A stretch of DNA of 64,000 nucleotides. Source: Pseudomonadota bacterium (GTDB taxonomy: Bacteria > Pseudomonadota > Gammaproteobacteria > Steroidobacterales > GCA-2729495). Numbering within the stretch: the first letter of the stretch is position 1; each line of letters starts with the position of its first letter. The stretch is from positions 1 to 64,000 of the forward strand of contig CAUJIY010000096.1 of NCBI GenBank assembly GCA_963205295.1. Direction: 5' to 3'. The position numbers were made by a program, and so were the translations under genes. Shown here one piece after another: positions 1 to 11,518 of the stretch. Under the pieces are notes generated by a model. The model ran no database searches, was not told the origin of the DNA, and worked only from the letters and a program-made list of their open reading frames with translations.

Positions 1-642
1 GTGCCGGTGCTCGGCTGGCTGTGGCTGCGCGGCCGCTGCGCCGCCTGCAAGGCACCGATATCGCCGCGCTATCCGCTGGTGGAGGCCTTCACCGGACTGG
101 CATCGGCGGTGGTCGTGCTGCGCTTCGGACTCACGGCAGAGAGCGCCGGCCTGCTCGTGCTCACTTGGGCACTGATCGCGCTCTCCTGCATCGACTTCGA
201 CCACCAGATCCTGCCCGATGTCATCACGCTGCCGCTGCTGTGGCTCGGCATCGGCATGGCACTCGCCGGCGGGCATCTCGGCCTCGATTACGCGGTGATC
301 CCGGATCTCGAGGCGAGCGTCCTCGGCGCCGTGGCCGGCTACCTCAGCCTGTGGTGCGTGTACTGGCTGTTCCGCCTCGCGACCGGCAAGGAAGGCATGG
401 GCTACGGGGACTTCAAGCTGCTGGCCCTGCTCGGCGCCTGGCTCGGCTGGCAGGTGTTGCCCGTGGTGATCCTGCTCTCGGCGCTGGTGGGCGCCGTGGT
501 CGGCATCCTGCTCATCGTCGTGCGCGGCCGAGACCGGCAGCTGCCGATCCCGTTCGGGCCTTACCTGGCTGCGGCGGGATTGGTGGCCATGCTCTGGGGC
601 CACGACCTCATCGATGCCTACCTCGGCATGAGCGGGCTGTGA
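1..642 (+). CDS. pilD: Type IV prepilin peptidase/N-methylase PilD, 5'-truncated by the window edge
   Basis: Membrane aspartic protease that cleaves and N-methylates type IV pilins and type II secretion pseudopilins. The 213 visible residues begin inside the cytoplasmic domain, with the second Cys-x-x-Cys pair (CAAC, about residues 13-16) followed by the RYPLVE motif. Several hydrophobic segments follow, with both catalytic aspartate regions present: CIDFDHQILPD near residues 63-73 and GYGDFK near 134-139. The first membrane segment and first CxxC pair of the family (about 75 residues) are missing because the window starts here, so the GTG at base 1 is an internal codon. Next comes coaE, 19 bp downstream, matching the pilD-coaE order of many gammaproteobacterial pilBCD loci. 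Confidence 0.93.
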   Translation: MPVLGWLWLRGRCAACKAPISPRYPLVEAFTGLASAVVVLRFGLTAESAGLLVLTWALIALSCIDFDHQILPDVITLPLLWLGIGMALAGGHLGLDYAVIPDLEASVLGAVAGYLSLWCVYWLFRLATGKEGMGYGDFKLLALLGAWLGWQVLPVVILLSALVGAVVGILLIVVRGRDRQLPIPFGPYLAAAGLVAMLWGHDLIDAYLGMSGL

Positions 643-661
643 CAGGGCCAGGCGGGTAACC

Positions 662-1285
662 ATGCCAGCCCGCCCCCTGCGCATCGGCCTGACCGGCGGC
701 ATCGCCAGCGGCAAGAGCACCGTGGCCCGGCTGTTCGCCGGGCACGGCGTCCCGGTGATCGATACCGACGAGATCGCCCGCCGCGTGGTCGCACCCGGTT
801 CACCGGCACTGGCCGAGATTGCAGCGACCTTCGGCGCCGGGTTCATCGGTCCCGATGGCGCGCTCGACCGGCGCCGCCTGCGAGCGCATGTATTCGCCGA
901 CCCGACGGCCCGCGCCCGCCTCGAGGCGATACTGCACCCGCGGATCGGACACGAGACGCTGGCCGACTGCGCGCGCGCCGGTGGTGCCTACCAGGTGCTG
1001 GTGGTGCCGTTGCTGTTCGAATCCGGATTCGAGCGCCACGTCGATCGCACCCTGGTGGTCGACTGCCCGGAAACCCTGCAGCGCGAACGCCTGCTCGCGC
1101 GCGACGCCGAGACGCCGCAGCAGGTCGAGCACATCCTCGCCGCCCAGCTGCCACGCACCGAGCGGCTGCAGCGCGCCGATGACATCGTCGACAACGGCGG
1201 CACGCCCCAGGCAGCAGCAGCACAGGTGGCACGACTGCACGAGCGTTACCTGGCACTGGCGCGCACGCGCAACCACGGCGGCTGA
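662..1285 (+). CDS. coaE: Dephospho-CoA kinase
   Basis: Cytoplasmic kinase for the last step of coenzyme A synthesis: ATP-dependent phosphorylation of the 3'-hydroxyl of dephospho-CoA. The 207-residue product has the usual family length. Its N-terminus carries the P-loop GGIASGKST (about residues 13-21), followed by the VIDTDEIARRVV substrate region and the LLFESGFE motif in the middle. It lies 19 bp after pilD on the same strand and is probably co-transcribed with it. The ATG start places the P-loop at the expected distance from the N-terminus. Confidence 0.95.
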   Translation: MPARPLRIGLTGGIASGKSTVARLFAGHGVPVIDTDEIARRVVAPGSPALAEIAATFGAGFIGPDGALDRRRLRAHVFADPTARARLEAILHPRIGHETLADCARAGGAYQVLVVPLLFESGFERHVDRTLVVDCPETLQRERLLARDAETPQQVEHILAAQLPRTERLQRADDIVDNGGTPQAAAAQVARLHERYLALARTRNHGG

Positions 1286-1409
1286 TTCGCCTCCCGCATT
1301 GCCCTGCCCGGTGGGCTGGCGCAGAATACCCGGGCCGTGGCAGCCTTCGCGGGCCGGCTGGCGCGCGCCTGCCGGCCCCGACAGAACCAGATCCGGATAC
1401 GCCCTGACC

Positions 1410-2213
1410 ATGACGTCCACCGCCGAGGCGCTCAGCACGCCTTCCGCCGCGCCCGCTCCAGTGCTGTACGAACAGCCGCTGGCCGAACGCATGCGGACGT
1501 TCCTGCGCCTGGAGGCGCTGTACCAGCAGTTCCTGTTCCACGTCGGCGAACCCTCGCCATGGAGCACGCGCGCCGTGGTGACGAGCCTGCTCGACATGAT
1601 CACGATCCTCAACCGCGGCGACGTGCGCAACGACGTGCTGAAGGACCTCGACCGCCAGCTGGCGGTGTTCGACCGCTACCAGAACATGCCGTCAGTGGAC
1701 GACAGCCGCCTCAAGGGTGTGCTGCGCAACCTGCGCCAGCTGCGCGAGGAACTCATGGCCGTGGGCTCGCAGTACCTGCACCCGCTGCGCGACAACGAGT
1801 TCCTCAGCGCCATCAAGCACCGCAGCGCCATCCCGGGCGGCGCCTGCGAGTTCGACCTGCCCGAGTACAGCCACTGGCTACGCCAGCCCTACGCCGACCG
1901 GATCGCCGACATCGAGCGCTGGATGTCGACCATCCGGCCGCTGTGCAACGGCATCGCCGAGCTGCTCTGGCTGGTGCGCGAAAGCACCCCACCTACCCAG
2001 CAGGTCGCGGTGAACGGCGTCTATCACCACGTCCTCAGCAAGGACAGCACAGCCGGACTGCTGCGCGTCGGCCTGCCGCCGGGCGCGGCGCTGTACCCGG
2101 AGATCAGCGGCAGTCACCACCGTTTCACCATGCGCTTCATGCAGTGGTCCGACGCGCAGTCGCGCCCGGTACAGACCACCCGCGACGTGCGTTTTCAGCT
2201 CACGGTCTGCTGA
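1410..2213 (+). CDS. zapD: Cell division protein ZapD
   Basis: Z-ring-associated protein of the ZapD (YacF, DUF1342) family, which bundles FtsZ filaments at midcell. The product is about 267 residues and starts with a low-complexity Ala/Pro stretch of about 20 residues before the conserved YEQPLAERMRTFLRLE helix. The C-terminal half is the beta-rich part (VYHHVLSKD and HHRFTMRFMQW segments). E. coli ZapD is near 247 residues, so the excess is at the N-terminus. The ATG at 1410 was chosen because the frame upstream reads through the end of coaE with no family similarity. The 124 bp between coaE and zapD hold no recognisable feature. Its 3' end overlaps the convergent mutT by 14 bp. The coaE-zapD order is conserved in gammaproteobacteria. 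Confidence 0.9.
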   Translation: MTSTAEALSTPSAAPAPVLYEQPLAERMRTFLRLEALYQQFLFHVGEPSPWSTRAVVTSLLDMITILNRGDVRNDVLKDLDRQLAVFDRYQNMPSVDDSRLKGVLRNLRQLREELMAVGSQYLHPLRDNEFLSAIKHRSAIPGGACEFDLPEYSHWLRQPYADRIADIERWMSTIRPLCNGIAELLWLVRESTPPTQQVAVNGVYHHVLSKDSTAGLLRVGLPPGAALYPEISGSHHRFTMRFMQWSDAQSRPVQTTRDVRFQLTVC

Positions 2214-2628
2214 CCGCGCACTCCCCGAGAAGCGCCGCGACGATCGGCCGGTCGGCCTCGAGCAATCCGGCAGCGAGCAGCCGGCCTACTGCCTCCCAGC
2301 GCAGCGGCTGGCCCTCGAGCCCGTGCGGCTCGCCGTCGTAACGGGTCACCCGCCAGGTGTCGAGCAGGACGGTGCGCCCGGGCCAGGCGTGGCGGTGACG
2401 GAGCAGCGGCTCGGCGGCGAGCACCGCGATGCCGAGCTCCTCCCGCAGTTCGCGCACCAGGGCTGCCAGCGGCGTCTCCCCGGGCGCGACCTTGCCGCCG
2501 GGAAACTCCCACGCGCCGGCCAGGTGCCGGCCGGCCGTGCGCTGGGCGATCAGGACCCGCCCCGCGGTGTCGACGAGCACGCCGGCGACCACGTGCAGCT
2601 CGGCGCTGTCCGGGCCGGCGGCGCTCAC
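2200..2628 (-). CDS. mutT: 8-oxo-dGTP diphosphatase MutT (Nudix)
   Basis: Nudix hydrolase that removes 8-oxo-dGTP from the nucleotide pool and so prevents A:T to C:G transversions. The Nudix box is complete (G-x5-E-x7-REL-x-EELGI, about residues 34-56). The FPGGK lead-in and the C-terminal LRWEAV segment are typical of MutT. A GTG start at 2628 gives 142 residues and puts the core strand LHVVAGVLVD at the N-terminus. Upstream in-frame codons would run into secA and add only Arg/Pro-rich sequence. It follows secA by 16 bp, the well-known secA-mutT arrangement. No C-terminal thiamine-phosphate synthase-like domain is fused, unlike Pseudomonas MutT. Confidence 0.88.
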   Translation of the reverse strand: MSAAGPDSAELHVVAGVLVDTAGRVLIAQRTAGRHLAGAWEFPGGKVAPGETPLAALVRELREELGIAVLAAEPLLRHRHAWPGRTVLLDTWRVTRYDGEPHGLEGQPLRWEAVGRLLAAGLLEADRPIVAALLGECAVSRP

Positions 2629-2644
2629 GGGTGAACGTGGGCCG

Positions 2645-5410
<2,766 letters not shown>

Positions 5411-5579
5411 GCGTCGGGCTCCATACGGCCGGGGACACGCCGTGCCCAGCGGGCCGCGCACAGGTCAGCGGTCTGATGGGCAGCACGTACGGCCGCCCGC
5501 TCTCGTCGGGGCGCCTATTCTAAGGCGGATCCCCGCCGTGCGGGGAAGCGATGCGCCCGCCGGGCGGCAGGCCGGGGCT

Positions 5580-6503
5580 TCAGGTGGCGGACTGGCGGAC
5601 GAACCGACCGGGATCGACCGGGCGCCCGCGGTGCCAGACTTCGAAATGCAGGTTCGGGCCTGTCGCCCGGCCCGTGGCCCCCATGAGCGCGATGGCCTCG
5701 CCCTGCTGCACGTGTTCGCCCACGACGACGAGATTGCTCAGGTTGTGGGCGTAGCGCGTGATGTAGCCGTTGCCATGGTTGATCTCCACCATCCGGCCGT
5801 AGCCCTGCCGCGGTCCGGACCAGGTGACGATGCCGGTGGCCACGGCGATGATCTCGGTGCCGGTGCGGGCGGCAAAGTCGATGCCGCGGTGCTGGCGTGG
5901 CTGGCCGGTGAACGGATCGCGGCGTTTGCCGAAGAAACTGGAGATATAGCCGCTGCGTACCGGGCGACCGCGCGGGTTGATCTCGGCACTCAGCTTGCGG
6001 TCGACCAGGTAGTTCGACAACAGCGAAAGCTGCATCTGCTGCTGCTCGAGCCGCTCGGCGAGTACGTCGAGGTCCTCGTCGAGTCCGGCGACCACTACGG
6101 CACCAGTGGCCGGTTCATCGGGTCCGCCGAGCGCCGGCGGACCGGAGAAGTCGAACTCGCCGCCGCCGAGCTTGGCCATCTCGACCAGGCGGCTGCCGAG
6201 GGCATTCAGGCGGATGACATTGGCATTGAGATCGCCGACGCGGATCGCGAGCGCGCCGACGCGGTCGCGCGCGGCGTCGCGCGCCGCGGTCACCGCGCTG
6301 CGCTGTGCCGCCAGTTCCTCCTGCAGGACCACGATGCGCTCGTCGGTCGGCAGGAACCCGCGTACCCGGGCCACGCCGTAACCCATGCCGAAGCTGGCCG
6401 CCAGCAGGCTGAACACCGACACGCACAGGCTGGCCAGCAGCACCGGTGACAGCGCGAAGTGGCGCGTGCCGCGGGTACCGCGGCAAAAGACGATGAGGTT
6501 CAT
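5580..6503 (-). CDS. M23 family murein endopeptidase, membrane-anchored
   Basis: Lysostaphin-fold peptidase expected to cut peptidoglycan cross-links or activate other hydrolases in the periplasm. From the ATG at 6503 it has about 307 residues: a short cytoplasmic tail, one membrane segment near residues 18-40, a coiled-coil-like region (about 55-155, LQEELAAQRSAV onward) and a C-terminal M23 domain. Zinc-ligand motifs are visible as HRGIDFAA and NLHFEVW, with the fold marker YGRMVEINHGNGY. It lies between dciA (divergent) and secA (downstream), the same place an M23 gene has next to secA and lpxC in Pseudomonas. Longer starts up to 6614 add only Arg-rich sequence. Confidence 0.85.
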   Translation of the reverse strand: MNLIVFCRGTRGTRHFALSPVLLASLCVSVFSLLAASFGMGYGVARVRGFLPTDERIVVLQEELAAQRSAVTAARDAARDRVGALAIRVGDLNANVIRLNALGSRLVEMAKLGGGEFDFSGPPALGGPDEPATGAVVVAGLDEDLDVLAERLEQQQMQLSLLSNYLVDRKLSAEINPRGRPVRSGYISSFFGKRRDPFTGQPRQHRGIDFAARTGTEIIAVATGIVTWSGPRQGYGRMVEINHGNGYITRYAHNLSNLVVVGEHVQQGEAIALMGATGRATGPNLHFEVWHRGRPVDPGRFVRQSAT

Positions 6504-6785
6504 GCAGAACGCCCCCCGCGGACCCCGGGCCCGTTCGTTGGTCTTTTTCTCTCGGTGGCGGGTGGACGGCCATGTGGCCGACGCACCGCGGTGCATGCCC
6601 GGGCCGCGCACCATGGCGCGCCCGCGTTCGGCAACCCCGCTATCATAGGATTTGCTCCTGTAGACCGGTGGCTTTGCGTCCCCGCCTTTCGACGGGTTTG
6701 CCTTTTCGCTCCGGACACTATGCCCGCACGAGCCCTTTATGACAATAACGTGGCATCACAGTCCGCCCCACCGGGAGTGTGACGC

Positions 6786-7103
6786 ATGTCAAACAAGACC
6801 CCGCGCCCGCTCGCCGAGGTGATCGCCCGGCCGGGCAGCGCCCTGGCGGAGCTCGCCCGTGAGGCCGAGGCGCACCTGGACCTGGCGACAAGCCTGCGCC
6901 GCGCCCTGCCGGCCGATCTGGCCGCTGCGCTCGGCGCAGCCAACCTGCACGAAGACGGGACCCTGGTGGTGACCGCAGCCAGCCCGGCCTGGGCCGCCCG
7001 GCTGCGCTTCGAGGAGGCGCGCCTGTTCGCCGCCTGCACCGGGCGGCAACCGGCGGCGTTGCGCCTGAAGATACGGGTGGCGGGACCGCCGGCCGGCGGC
7101 TAG
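6786..7103 (+). CDS. dciA: DUF721 protein, DciA-like replicative helicase loader
   Basis: Small protein (105 residues) of the DUF721/DciA family, which in bacteria lacking DnaC/DnaI assists DnaB helicase loading. The visible pattern is the family core: a helical first part ([16 protein letters not shown]), then [17 protein letters not shown], the WA-x-x-L segment that characterises DUF721. The ATG has GGGAG 8-9 nt upstream. It is divergent from the M23 gene (282 bp between start codons) and convergent with lpxC, and the two stop codons share the palindrome CTAG at 7100-7103. A DUF721 gene next to lpxC and secA is common in gammaproteobacteria. The functional assignment rests on family and context. 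Confidence 0.75.
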   Translation: MSNKTPRPLAEVIARPGSALAELAREAEAHLDLATSLRRALPADLAAALGAANLHEDGTLVVTAASPAWAARLRFEEARLFAACTGRQPAALRLKIRVAGPPAGG

Positions 7104-8011
7104 GCCGTCGCGGCGGTGGGGACGAAGGCTATCGGTGCGCGCTCGGGGTCGTCGAAGGTCACGATCTCCCAGGCATCCGGCGCGGCACGCAGAGCGCGGC
7201 AGAGCTGGTTGTTCACCGAGTGACCCGACTTGTAGCCGCTGTACTCGCCAATCAGTGCGTGGCCGAGGAGATAGATGTCACCGATGGCGTCGAGAATCTT
7301 GTGCTTGACGAACTCGTCCTCGAAACGCAGGCCGTCCTCGTTAAGCACGTGGAAGTCGTCGAGCACGATGGCGTTGCCCATGTTGCCGCCGAGCGTGAGG
7401 TTGCGCGAGCGCAGTGCCTCGATTTCGCGTACGAAACCGAAGGTGCGGGCACGGCTGACTTCCTTGAGGAACGACGTCGAGGAGAATTCGACGCTCGCTT
7501 CCTGCGAGTGCCGCTTGAAGACGGCGTGGTCGAAATCGATGCGGAAGTTGAGCCGGCAACCCGCGTAGGGACGCAACTCCGCCCATTTGTCGCCGTCGGT
7601 CACGCGCACCGCGCGCCGGATCCGGATGAAGCGCTTCGCCGCTGCCTGCTCCGTGATGCCGGCGGACTGCAGCAGGAACACGAACGATGCCGCGCTGCCG
7701 TCCATGATTGGCACTTCCGGCGCGGTGAGATCGACATAGGCGTTGTCGATGCCGAGCCCGGCCATGGCGGCGAGCAGGTGCTCGACCGTCGCCACCTTGA
7801 CCTCGCCCTTCACGAGCGTGGTGCCGAGCATGGTCTCGCCCACGTGCAGCGCGTCGGCAGGCACGTCGGCCGGCGGCTCGAGATCGACGCGACGAAACAC
7901 GATCCCGGTGTTCTCGGCAGCGGGCCGCAGCGTCATGTAGACCTTGCGGCCCGTGTGCAGGCCGATGCCGGTCGCGCGGATGACATTCTTGAGCGTGCGC
8001 TGCCTGATCAT
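7100..8011 (-). CDS. lpxC: UDP-3-O-acyl-N-acetylglucosamine deacetylase LpxC
   Basis: Zinc amidase catalysing the committed step of lipid A synthesis in the cytoplasm. The 303-residue product has the normal length. Zinc-ligand and catalytic motifs are intact: [11 protein letters not shown] (first His), [15 protein letters not shown] (His and Asp ligands) and the later GHSVNNQL. It sits downstream of ftsZ at the end of the dcw cluster, as in E. coli, but 243 bp separate them, so a private promoter is likely. That gap (8012-8254) contains two small inverted repeats, 8096-8114 and 8154-8168, but no clear terminator or complete promoter. Confidence 0.97.
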   Translation of the reverse strand: MIRQRTLKNVIRATGIGLHTGRKVYMTLRPAAENTGIVFRRVDLEPPADVPADALHVGETMLGTTLVKGEVKVATVEHLLAAMAGLGIDNAYVDLTAPEVPIMDGSAASFVFLLQSAGITEQAAAKRFIRIRRAVRVTDGDKWAELRPYAGCRLNFRIDFDHAVFKRHSQEASVEFSSTSFLKEVSRARTFGFVREIEALRSRNLTLGGNMGNAIVLDDFHVLNEDGLRFEDEFVKHKILDAIGDIYLLGHALIGEYSGYKSGHSVNNQLCRALRAAPDAWEIVTFDDPERAPIAFVPTAATA

Positions 8012-8254
8012 GGATGCGCTCCCTGGCGTGGCAGCAAGCTGCCCGCCTCCTGGAGATCAAATTTGTCGCGTCAACACCACACCGGATGAGCGGCGAGGCC
8101 GCTTTTTCCGGCCTGGGACGACCTATGCTCGCGTAGCGGCTGCATCGACAAGTGCTTGAAAATCAAGCCTGTTCGAACCCAAGTACCGCGCCCCGCCCGC
8201 ACGAATGGGGCGCACAGTACCATGGAACGTCAAATTGCCGCAACACGCGCCCTG

Positions 8255-9439
8255 TCAGTCAGCCTGCCGGCGCAGAAACGCCGGAATGTCGAGCAGCTCG
8301 AAATTGGCCTCGGCAGGCGGCGCGAGCGGTGACTCGTTGACCGCGCGACGCCGCACCGAGGGCTGCTCGTAGACACCATAGTTCGGCGCCGGAGCCTCGA
8401 CGGGGGCCGCGGCAGGCGCAACTGCGGCGGCAGGCACCGCACGCACCACCCGCATCGGCGGCTCCTCGACGCTGCGCACGGCCTCGCGGCCGAGCCCGGT
8501 CGCGACAACGGTGACGCGGATGCTGTTCGACATTTCCGGATCGATGACGGTGCCGATCACCACCGTGGCATCGTCCGATGCGCACTGCTTGACCGTCTCG
8601 CCGACCTGGTGGAACTCGCCGATCGACAGGTCCATCCCCGCCGTAACGTTGACGAGGATGCCGCGCGCACCGGACAGGTTCACCTCTTCGAGCAGCGGGC
8701 TGGAGATCGCAGCCTCCGCAGCCTCGCGGGCGCGATCCTGGCCGGTGGCCGTCCCCGAGCCCATCATCGCCATGCCCATCTCGGCCATCACGGTGCGCAC
8801 GTCGGCGAAGTCGACGTTGATGAGGCCGGGCCGCGTGATCAGCTCGGCGATGCCCTGCACCGCACCCTGCAACACCTCGTTGGCCGCGCGGAAGGCGTCG
8901 AGCAGCGTGGTCTGCGGACCGAGCACGGCGAGCAGCTTTTCGTTGGGGATGGTAATCAGCGAGTCGACGTACTTCGCCAGGTCGTGCGTGCCCTGGTCAG
9001 CCACGCCGAGACGCTTGCGCCCCTCCATCCGGAATGGCTTGGTGACCACCGCGACGGTGAGGATGCCGAGCTCCTTGGCAACCTGGGCCACCACCGGTGC
9101 GGCGCCCGTGCCGGTGCCACCGCCGAGGCCGGCGGTGATGAACAGCATGTCGGCACCCTCGATCACCTCGATGATGCGGTCACGGTCCTCCATCGCGGCC
9201 TGGCGACCGACGTCCGGATCGGCGCCCGCACCGAGCCCCTTGGTGATGTTGCAGCCGATCTGCAGGGCGGTGCGCACGTTGGAGCCGCGCAGCGCCTGCG
9301 CATCGGTATTGGCGCAGATGAAGTCCACGCCCTCGATGCCGCAACTGGCCATGTGCTTGACGGCGTTGCCGCCGCCACCGCCCACGCCGATCACCTTGAT
9401 CACAGCATTCTGGCTGTACGCATCCATGAGTTCGAACAT
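8255..9439 (-). CDS. ftsZ: Cell division GTPase FtsZ
   Basis: Tubulin homologue that forms the cytokinetic ring. 394 residues. It starts with the N-terminal [20 protein letters not shown], has the tubulin signature [11 protein letters not shown] about 110 residues in, the [12 protein letters not shown]7-loop region, and a variable Ala/Pro-rich linker. The C-terminal conserved peptide [12 protein letters not shown] is intact and would bind FtsA and ZapD. The ribosome site GGAGGAG lies about 9 nt before the ATG. Its leader also has four GTT triplets and a hairpin just after ftsA (see the separate entries). It is the last gene of the dcw cluster. Confidence 0.98.
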   Translation of the reverse strand: MFELMDAYSQNAVIKVIGVGGGGGNAVKHMASCGIEGVDFICANTDAQALRGSNVRTALQIGCNITKGLGAGADPDVGRQAAMEDRDRIIEVIEGADMLFITAGLGGGTGTGAAPVVAQVAKELGILTVAVVTKPFRMEGRKRLGVADQGTHDLAKYVDSLITIPNEKLLAVLGPQTTLLDAFRAANEVLQGAVQGIAELITRPGLINVDFADVRTVMAEMGMAMMGSGTATGQDRAREAAEAAISSPLLEEVNLSGARGILVNVTAGMDLSIGEFHQVGETVKQCASDDATVVIGTVIDPEMSNSIRVTVVATGLGREAVRSVEEPPMRVVRAVPAAAVAPAAAPVEAPAPNYGVYEQPSVRRRAVNESPLAPPAEANFELLDIPAFLRRQAD

Positions 9440-9456
9440 TGGTCTTTACTCCTCCA

Positions 9457-9469
9457 CAACAACAACAAC
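9457..9469 (-). repeat. GTT triplet microsatellite in the ftsZ leader
   Basis: On the coding strand this is G followed by four TTG units (equivalently GTTGTTGTTGTTG). It ends two bases before the GGAGGAG ribosome site of ftsZ. It is the only clear triplet repeat noticed between genes. It would give an unstructured, U/G-rich stretch in front of the ribosome site. Any role in translation is inference. Confidence 0.6.
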
Positions 9470-9477
9470 GCACCCGT

Positions 9478-9505
9478 GGGGCCTCGTGAGCGGGGCCCCT
9501 TTTTT
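9478..9505 (+). terminator. Intrinsic terminator-like hairpin pointing against the dcw operon
   Basis: Read on the plus strand, GGGGCC (9478-9483) and GGCCCC (9494-9499) form a GC stem with a 10-nt loop, followed directly by six T (9500-9505). This is a canonical rho-independent terminator layout. The flanking genes ftsA and ftsZ are on the minus strand, so it would stop antisense transcription rather than the operon. In the operon transcript the same stem lies immediately after the ftsA stop, preceded by six A and without a U-run. Confidence 0.6.
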
Positions 9506-10740
9506 CAGAAATTTCCCTGGAACCAGGACTTCATCCGGTTCCACACATCGTTCACGCCGGAGGACACCGGCACCTCGACGCTCTGGCGCTGCGCGCGGTC
9601 GCGCGCGAACAGCAGCAGGCCCACGCCCGTGGCGTGGATGGGGTTGCGCACCACGTCACCGAGACCACGCACGTGCTGCGGCAGGCCGAGGCGCACCGGC
9701 ATGTGGAAGACCTCCTCGGCCAGTTCCACGGCACCCTCCATCTTGGCGCTGCCCCCGGTGAGGACCACGCCGGCGGCAACCATCTCCTCGAAGCCGCTGC
9801 GCCGCAGTTCGTCGCGGATCAGACCAAAGAGCTCCTCGTAGCGGGGTTCGACTACCTCGGCGAGCGTGTGCCGCGCGAGCCGGCGGGCAGGACGGTCGCC
9901 GACGCTCGGCACCTCGATCGTCTCGTCGGCAGTGGCGAGCTGCGACAGTGCACAGGCGTACTTGATCTTGATCTCCTCGGCGTACTGCGTCGGGGTACGC
10001 AGCGAGATCGCGATGTCGTTGGTGACCTGGTCGCCGGCAATCGGGATCACCGCCGTGTGGCGGATGGCACCGGCGTTGAACACCGCGATGTCCGTGGTGC
10101 CGCCACCGATGTCGACCAGGCACACGCCGAGGTCCTTCTCGTCGTCGGTGAGCACCGCATGGCTCGAGGCGAGCTGCTCGAGCACGATGTCCTCGACCTC
10201 CAGGCCACAGCGCTGCACGCACTTGACGATGTTCTGCGCCGCACTGGCTGCCCCGGTGACCATGTGCACGCGCGCCTCCAGGCGCACACCGGACATGCCG
10301 ATCGGCTCGCGGATGCCCTCCTGGCCGTCGATGATGAATTCCTGCGGGAGCACGTGCAGGATCTTCTGGTCGGCGGGGATGGCCACGGCACTGGCGGCTT
10401 CGATGACGCGTTCGACGTCGCTGCGGGTGACCTCGCCATCGCGGATGGCGACGATGCCGTGCGAGTTGAGGCTGCGCACGTGACTGCCGGCGATGCCGGC
10501 GTACACGGCGTGGATCTCGCAGTCCGCCATCAGTGCGGCCCCGTCGACCGCTCGCTGGATCGACCCGACCGTGGACTCGATGTTCACCACCACGCCCTTC
10601 TTCAGGCCGCGCGAGGGGTGCATGCCGAAGCCGATGACCTCGAGCGAGCCGTCGTCCTGCAGCTCGCCGACGATCGCCACCACCTTCGAGGTGCCGACAT
10701 CGAGGCCGACTACCAGCCGCTGTTCCGTCTTCCTAGGCAT
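9505..10740 (-). CDS. ftsA: Cell division protein FtsA
   Basis: Actin-like ATPase that tethers FtsZ to the inner membrane and recruits the later divisome. From the ATG at 10740 it has 411 residues. Actin-fold phosphate motifs are present (VGLDVGTSKVVAIVGEL near the N-terminus, LVDIGGGTTDIAVF in the middle, VVLTGGSAKMEG near 320). The C-terminal amphipathic membrane-targeting helix VWNRMKSWFQGNF is also present. The start overlaps the end of ftsQ by 8 bp. Longer in-frame extensions upstream are the ftsQ shadow. Confidence 0.97.
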   Translation of the reverse strand: MPRKTEQRLVVGLDVGTSKVVAIVGELQDDGSLEVIGFGMHPSRGLKKGVVVNIESTVGSIQRAVDGAALMADCEIHAVYAGIAGSHVRSLNSHGIVAIRDGEVTRSDVERVIEAASAVAIPADQKILHVLPQEFIIDGQEGIREPIGMSGVRLEARVHMVTGAASAAQNIVKCVQRCGLEVEDIVLEQLASSHAVLTDDEKDLGVCLVDIGGGTTDIAVFNAGAIRHTAVIPIAGDQVTNDIAISLRTPTQYAEEIKIKYACALSQLATADETIEVPSVGDRPARRLARHTLAEVVEPRYEELFGLIRDELRRSGFEEMVAAGVVLTGGSAKMEGAVELAEEVFHMPVRLGLPQHVRGLGDVVRNPIHATGVGLLLFARDRAQRQSVEVPVSSGVNDVWNRMKSWFQGNF

Positions 10741-11518
10741 TCGGTTCCTGCTCCCTCGCCGCCGTAGCCCGCACCGCGCCCGGGTGCTTCCAGCCGATCG
10801 CAAAACCGTTCGGGTATCGCATGTCCACGTAGTCCACCTCGCCCGGCAGGTGCGCGAGCGTGACGTCGAGCGCCTGCACGAAGCGTTCCAGGCGCGCCTC
10901 CACGCCGTGGGAGCCGAGCCGCACCTCCAGCCCCTGGCTGGTGGCGAAGGTCCAGGCTCCGCGCTCGTCGAGCTGCATGGCGACTGCCGCCATGCCACGG
11001 TGCTCGAGCTGGCGCTGGACCTCGAGCCAGCGCTGCGTCACCTGCAGTTCCGTGCCCGGCGGGCCGGCCAGGCGCGGCAGCTCGGCCGGCACGTGCTCGC
11101 TCTCGGCGACGAACAGGCGCCCTTCGGCGTTGAGCAGGCCACGCTCCCCCCAGCAGGCGACCGGGGTTTCCTCGCGCACGACCACCACCAGCGTGCCGGG
11201 CCAGCGCCTGCGCACCTCGGCGCTGGCCACCCAGGGCAGCGCCACCAGGTCGCGGCGCACGCCGGCGAGGTCGACGTCGAGGAAGCCCGCCCGCGTGTAC
11301 GGCTCGACGATGGCCTCGAGCTGGATGGCCGAGACGCGCGCGAAGCTGCCTTTGATCGCCAGCGTGTCGATGGGGCGATTGAGCATGCGCACCGCGCCGA
11401 AGGAGCCGCCGCCGAGCGCAGCCAGCACCGCGACCACTGTCAGGACCGCGCGCCAGTCGATCGCGGGCAGCGTGAGCCCCGGTCGGTCGGGCCGCCGGCG
11501 GTTGCGCCTACGGAACAT
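10733..11518 (-). CDS. ftsQ: Cell division protein FtsQ
   Basis: Bitopic inner-membrane divisome protein that bridges FtsA-side and FtsL/FtsB/FtsI-side components. 261 residues: a basic cytoplasmic tail (FRRRNRRRPDRP), one membrane segment near residues 23-44, a POTRA domain (about 47-115, including IDTLAIKGSF) and the periplasmic beta domain ending at VDMRYPNGFAI. The start overlaps ddlB by 11 bp and the end overlaps ftsA by 8 bp, as expected for the cluster. Confidence 0.93.
   Translation of the reverse strand: MFRRRNRRRPDRPGLTLPAIDWRAVLTVVAVLAALGGGSFGAVRMLNRPIDTLAIKGSFARVSAIQLEAIVEPYTRAGFLDVDLAGVRRDLVALPWVASAEVRRRWPGTLVVVVREETPVACWGERGLLNAEGRLFVAESEHVPAELPRLAGPPGTELQVTQRWLEVQRQLEHRGMAAVAMQLDERGAWTFATSQGLEVRLGSHGVEARLERFVQALDVTLAHLPGEVDYVDMRYPNGFAIGWKHPGAVRATAAREQEPNA

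Noticed and set aside
8096-8114. Terminator at AGGCCG-CTTTTTC-CGGCCT between ftsZ and lpxC
   Set aside because: The T-run is inside the loop rather than after the stem, and the position is in front of ftsZ's downstream neighbour on the wrong side to end either gene.
8150-8185. tRNA-like segment with GCTTGAAAATCAAGC and TTCGAACCC
   Set aside because: The T-loop-like sequence is not flanked by pairing arms, no acceptor stem or D-arm can be drawn, and the spacing does not fit a tRNA.
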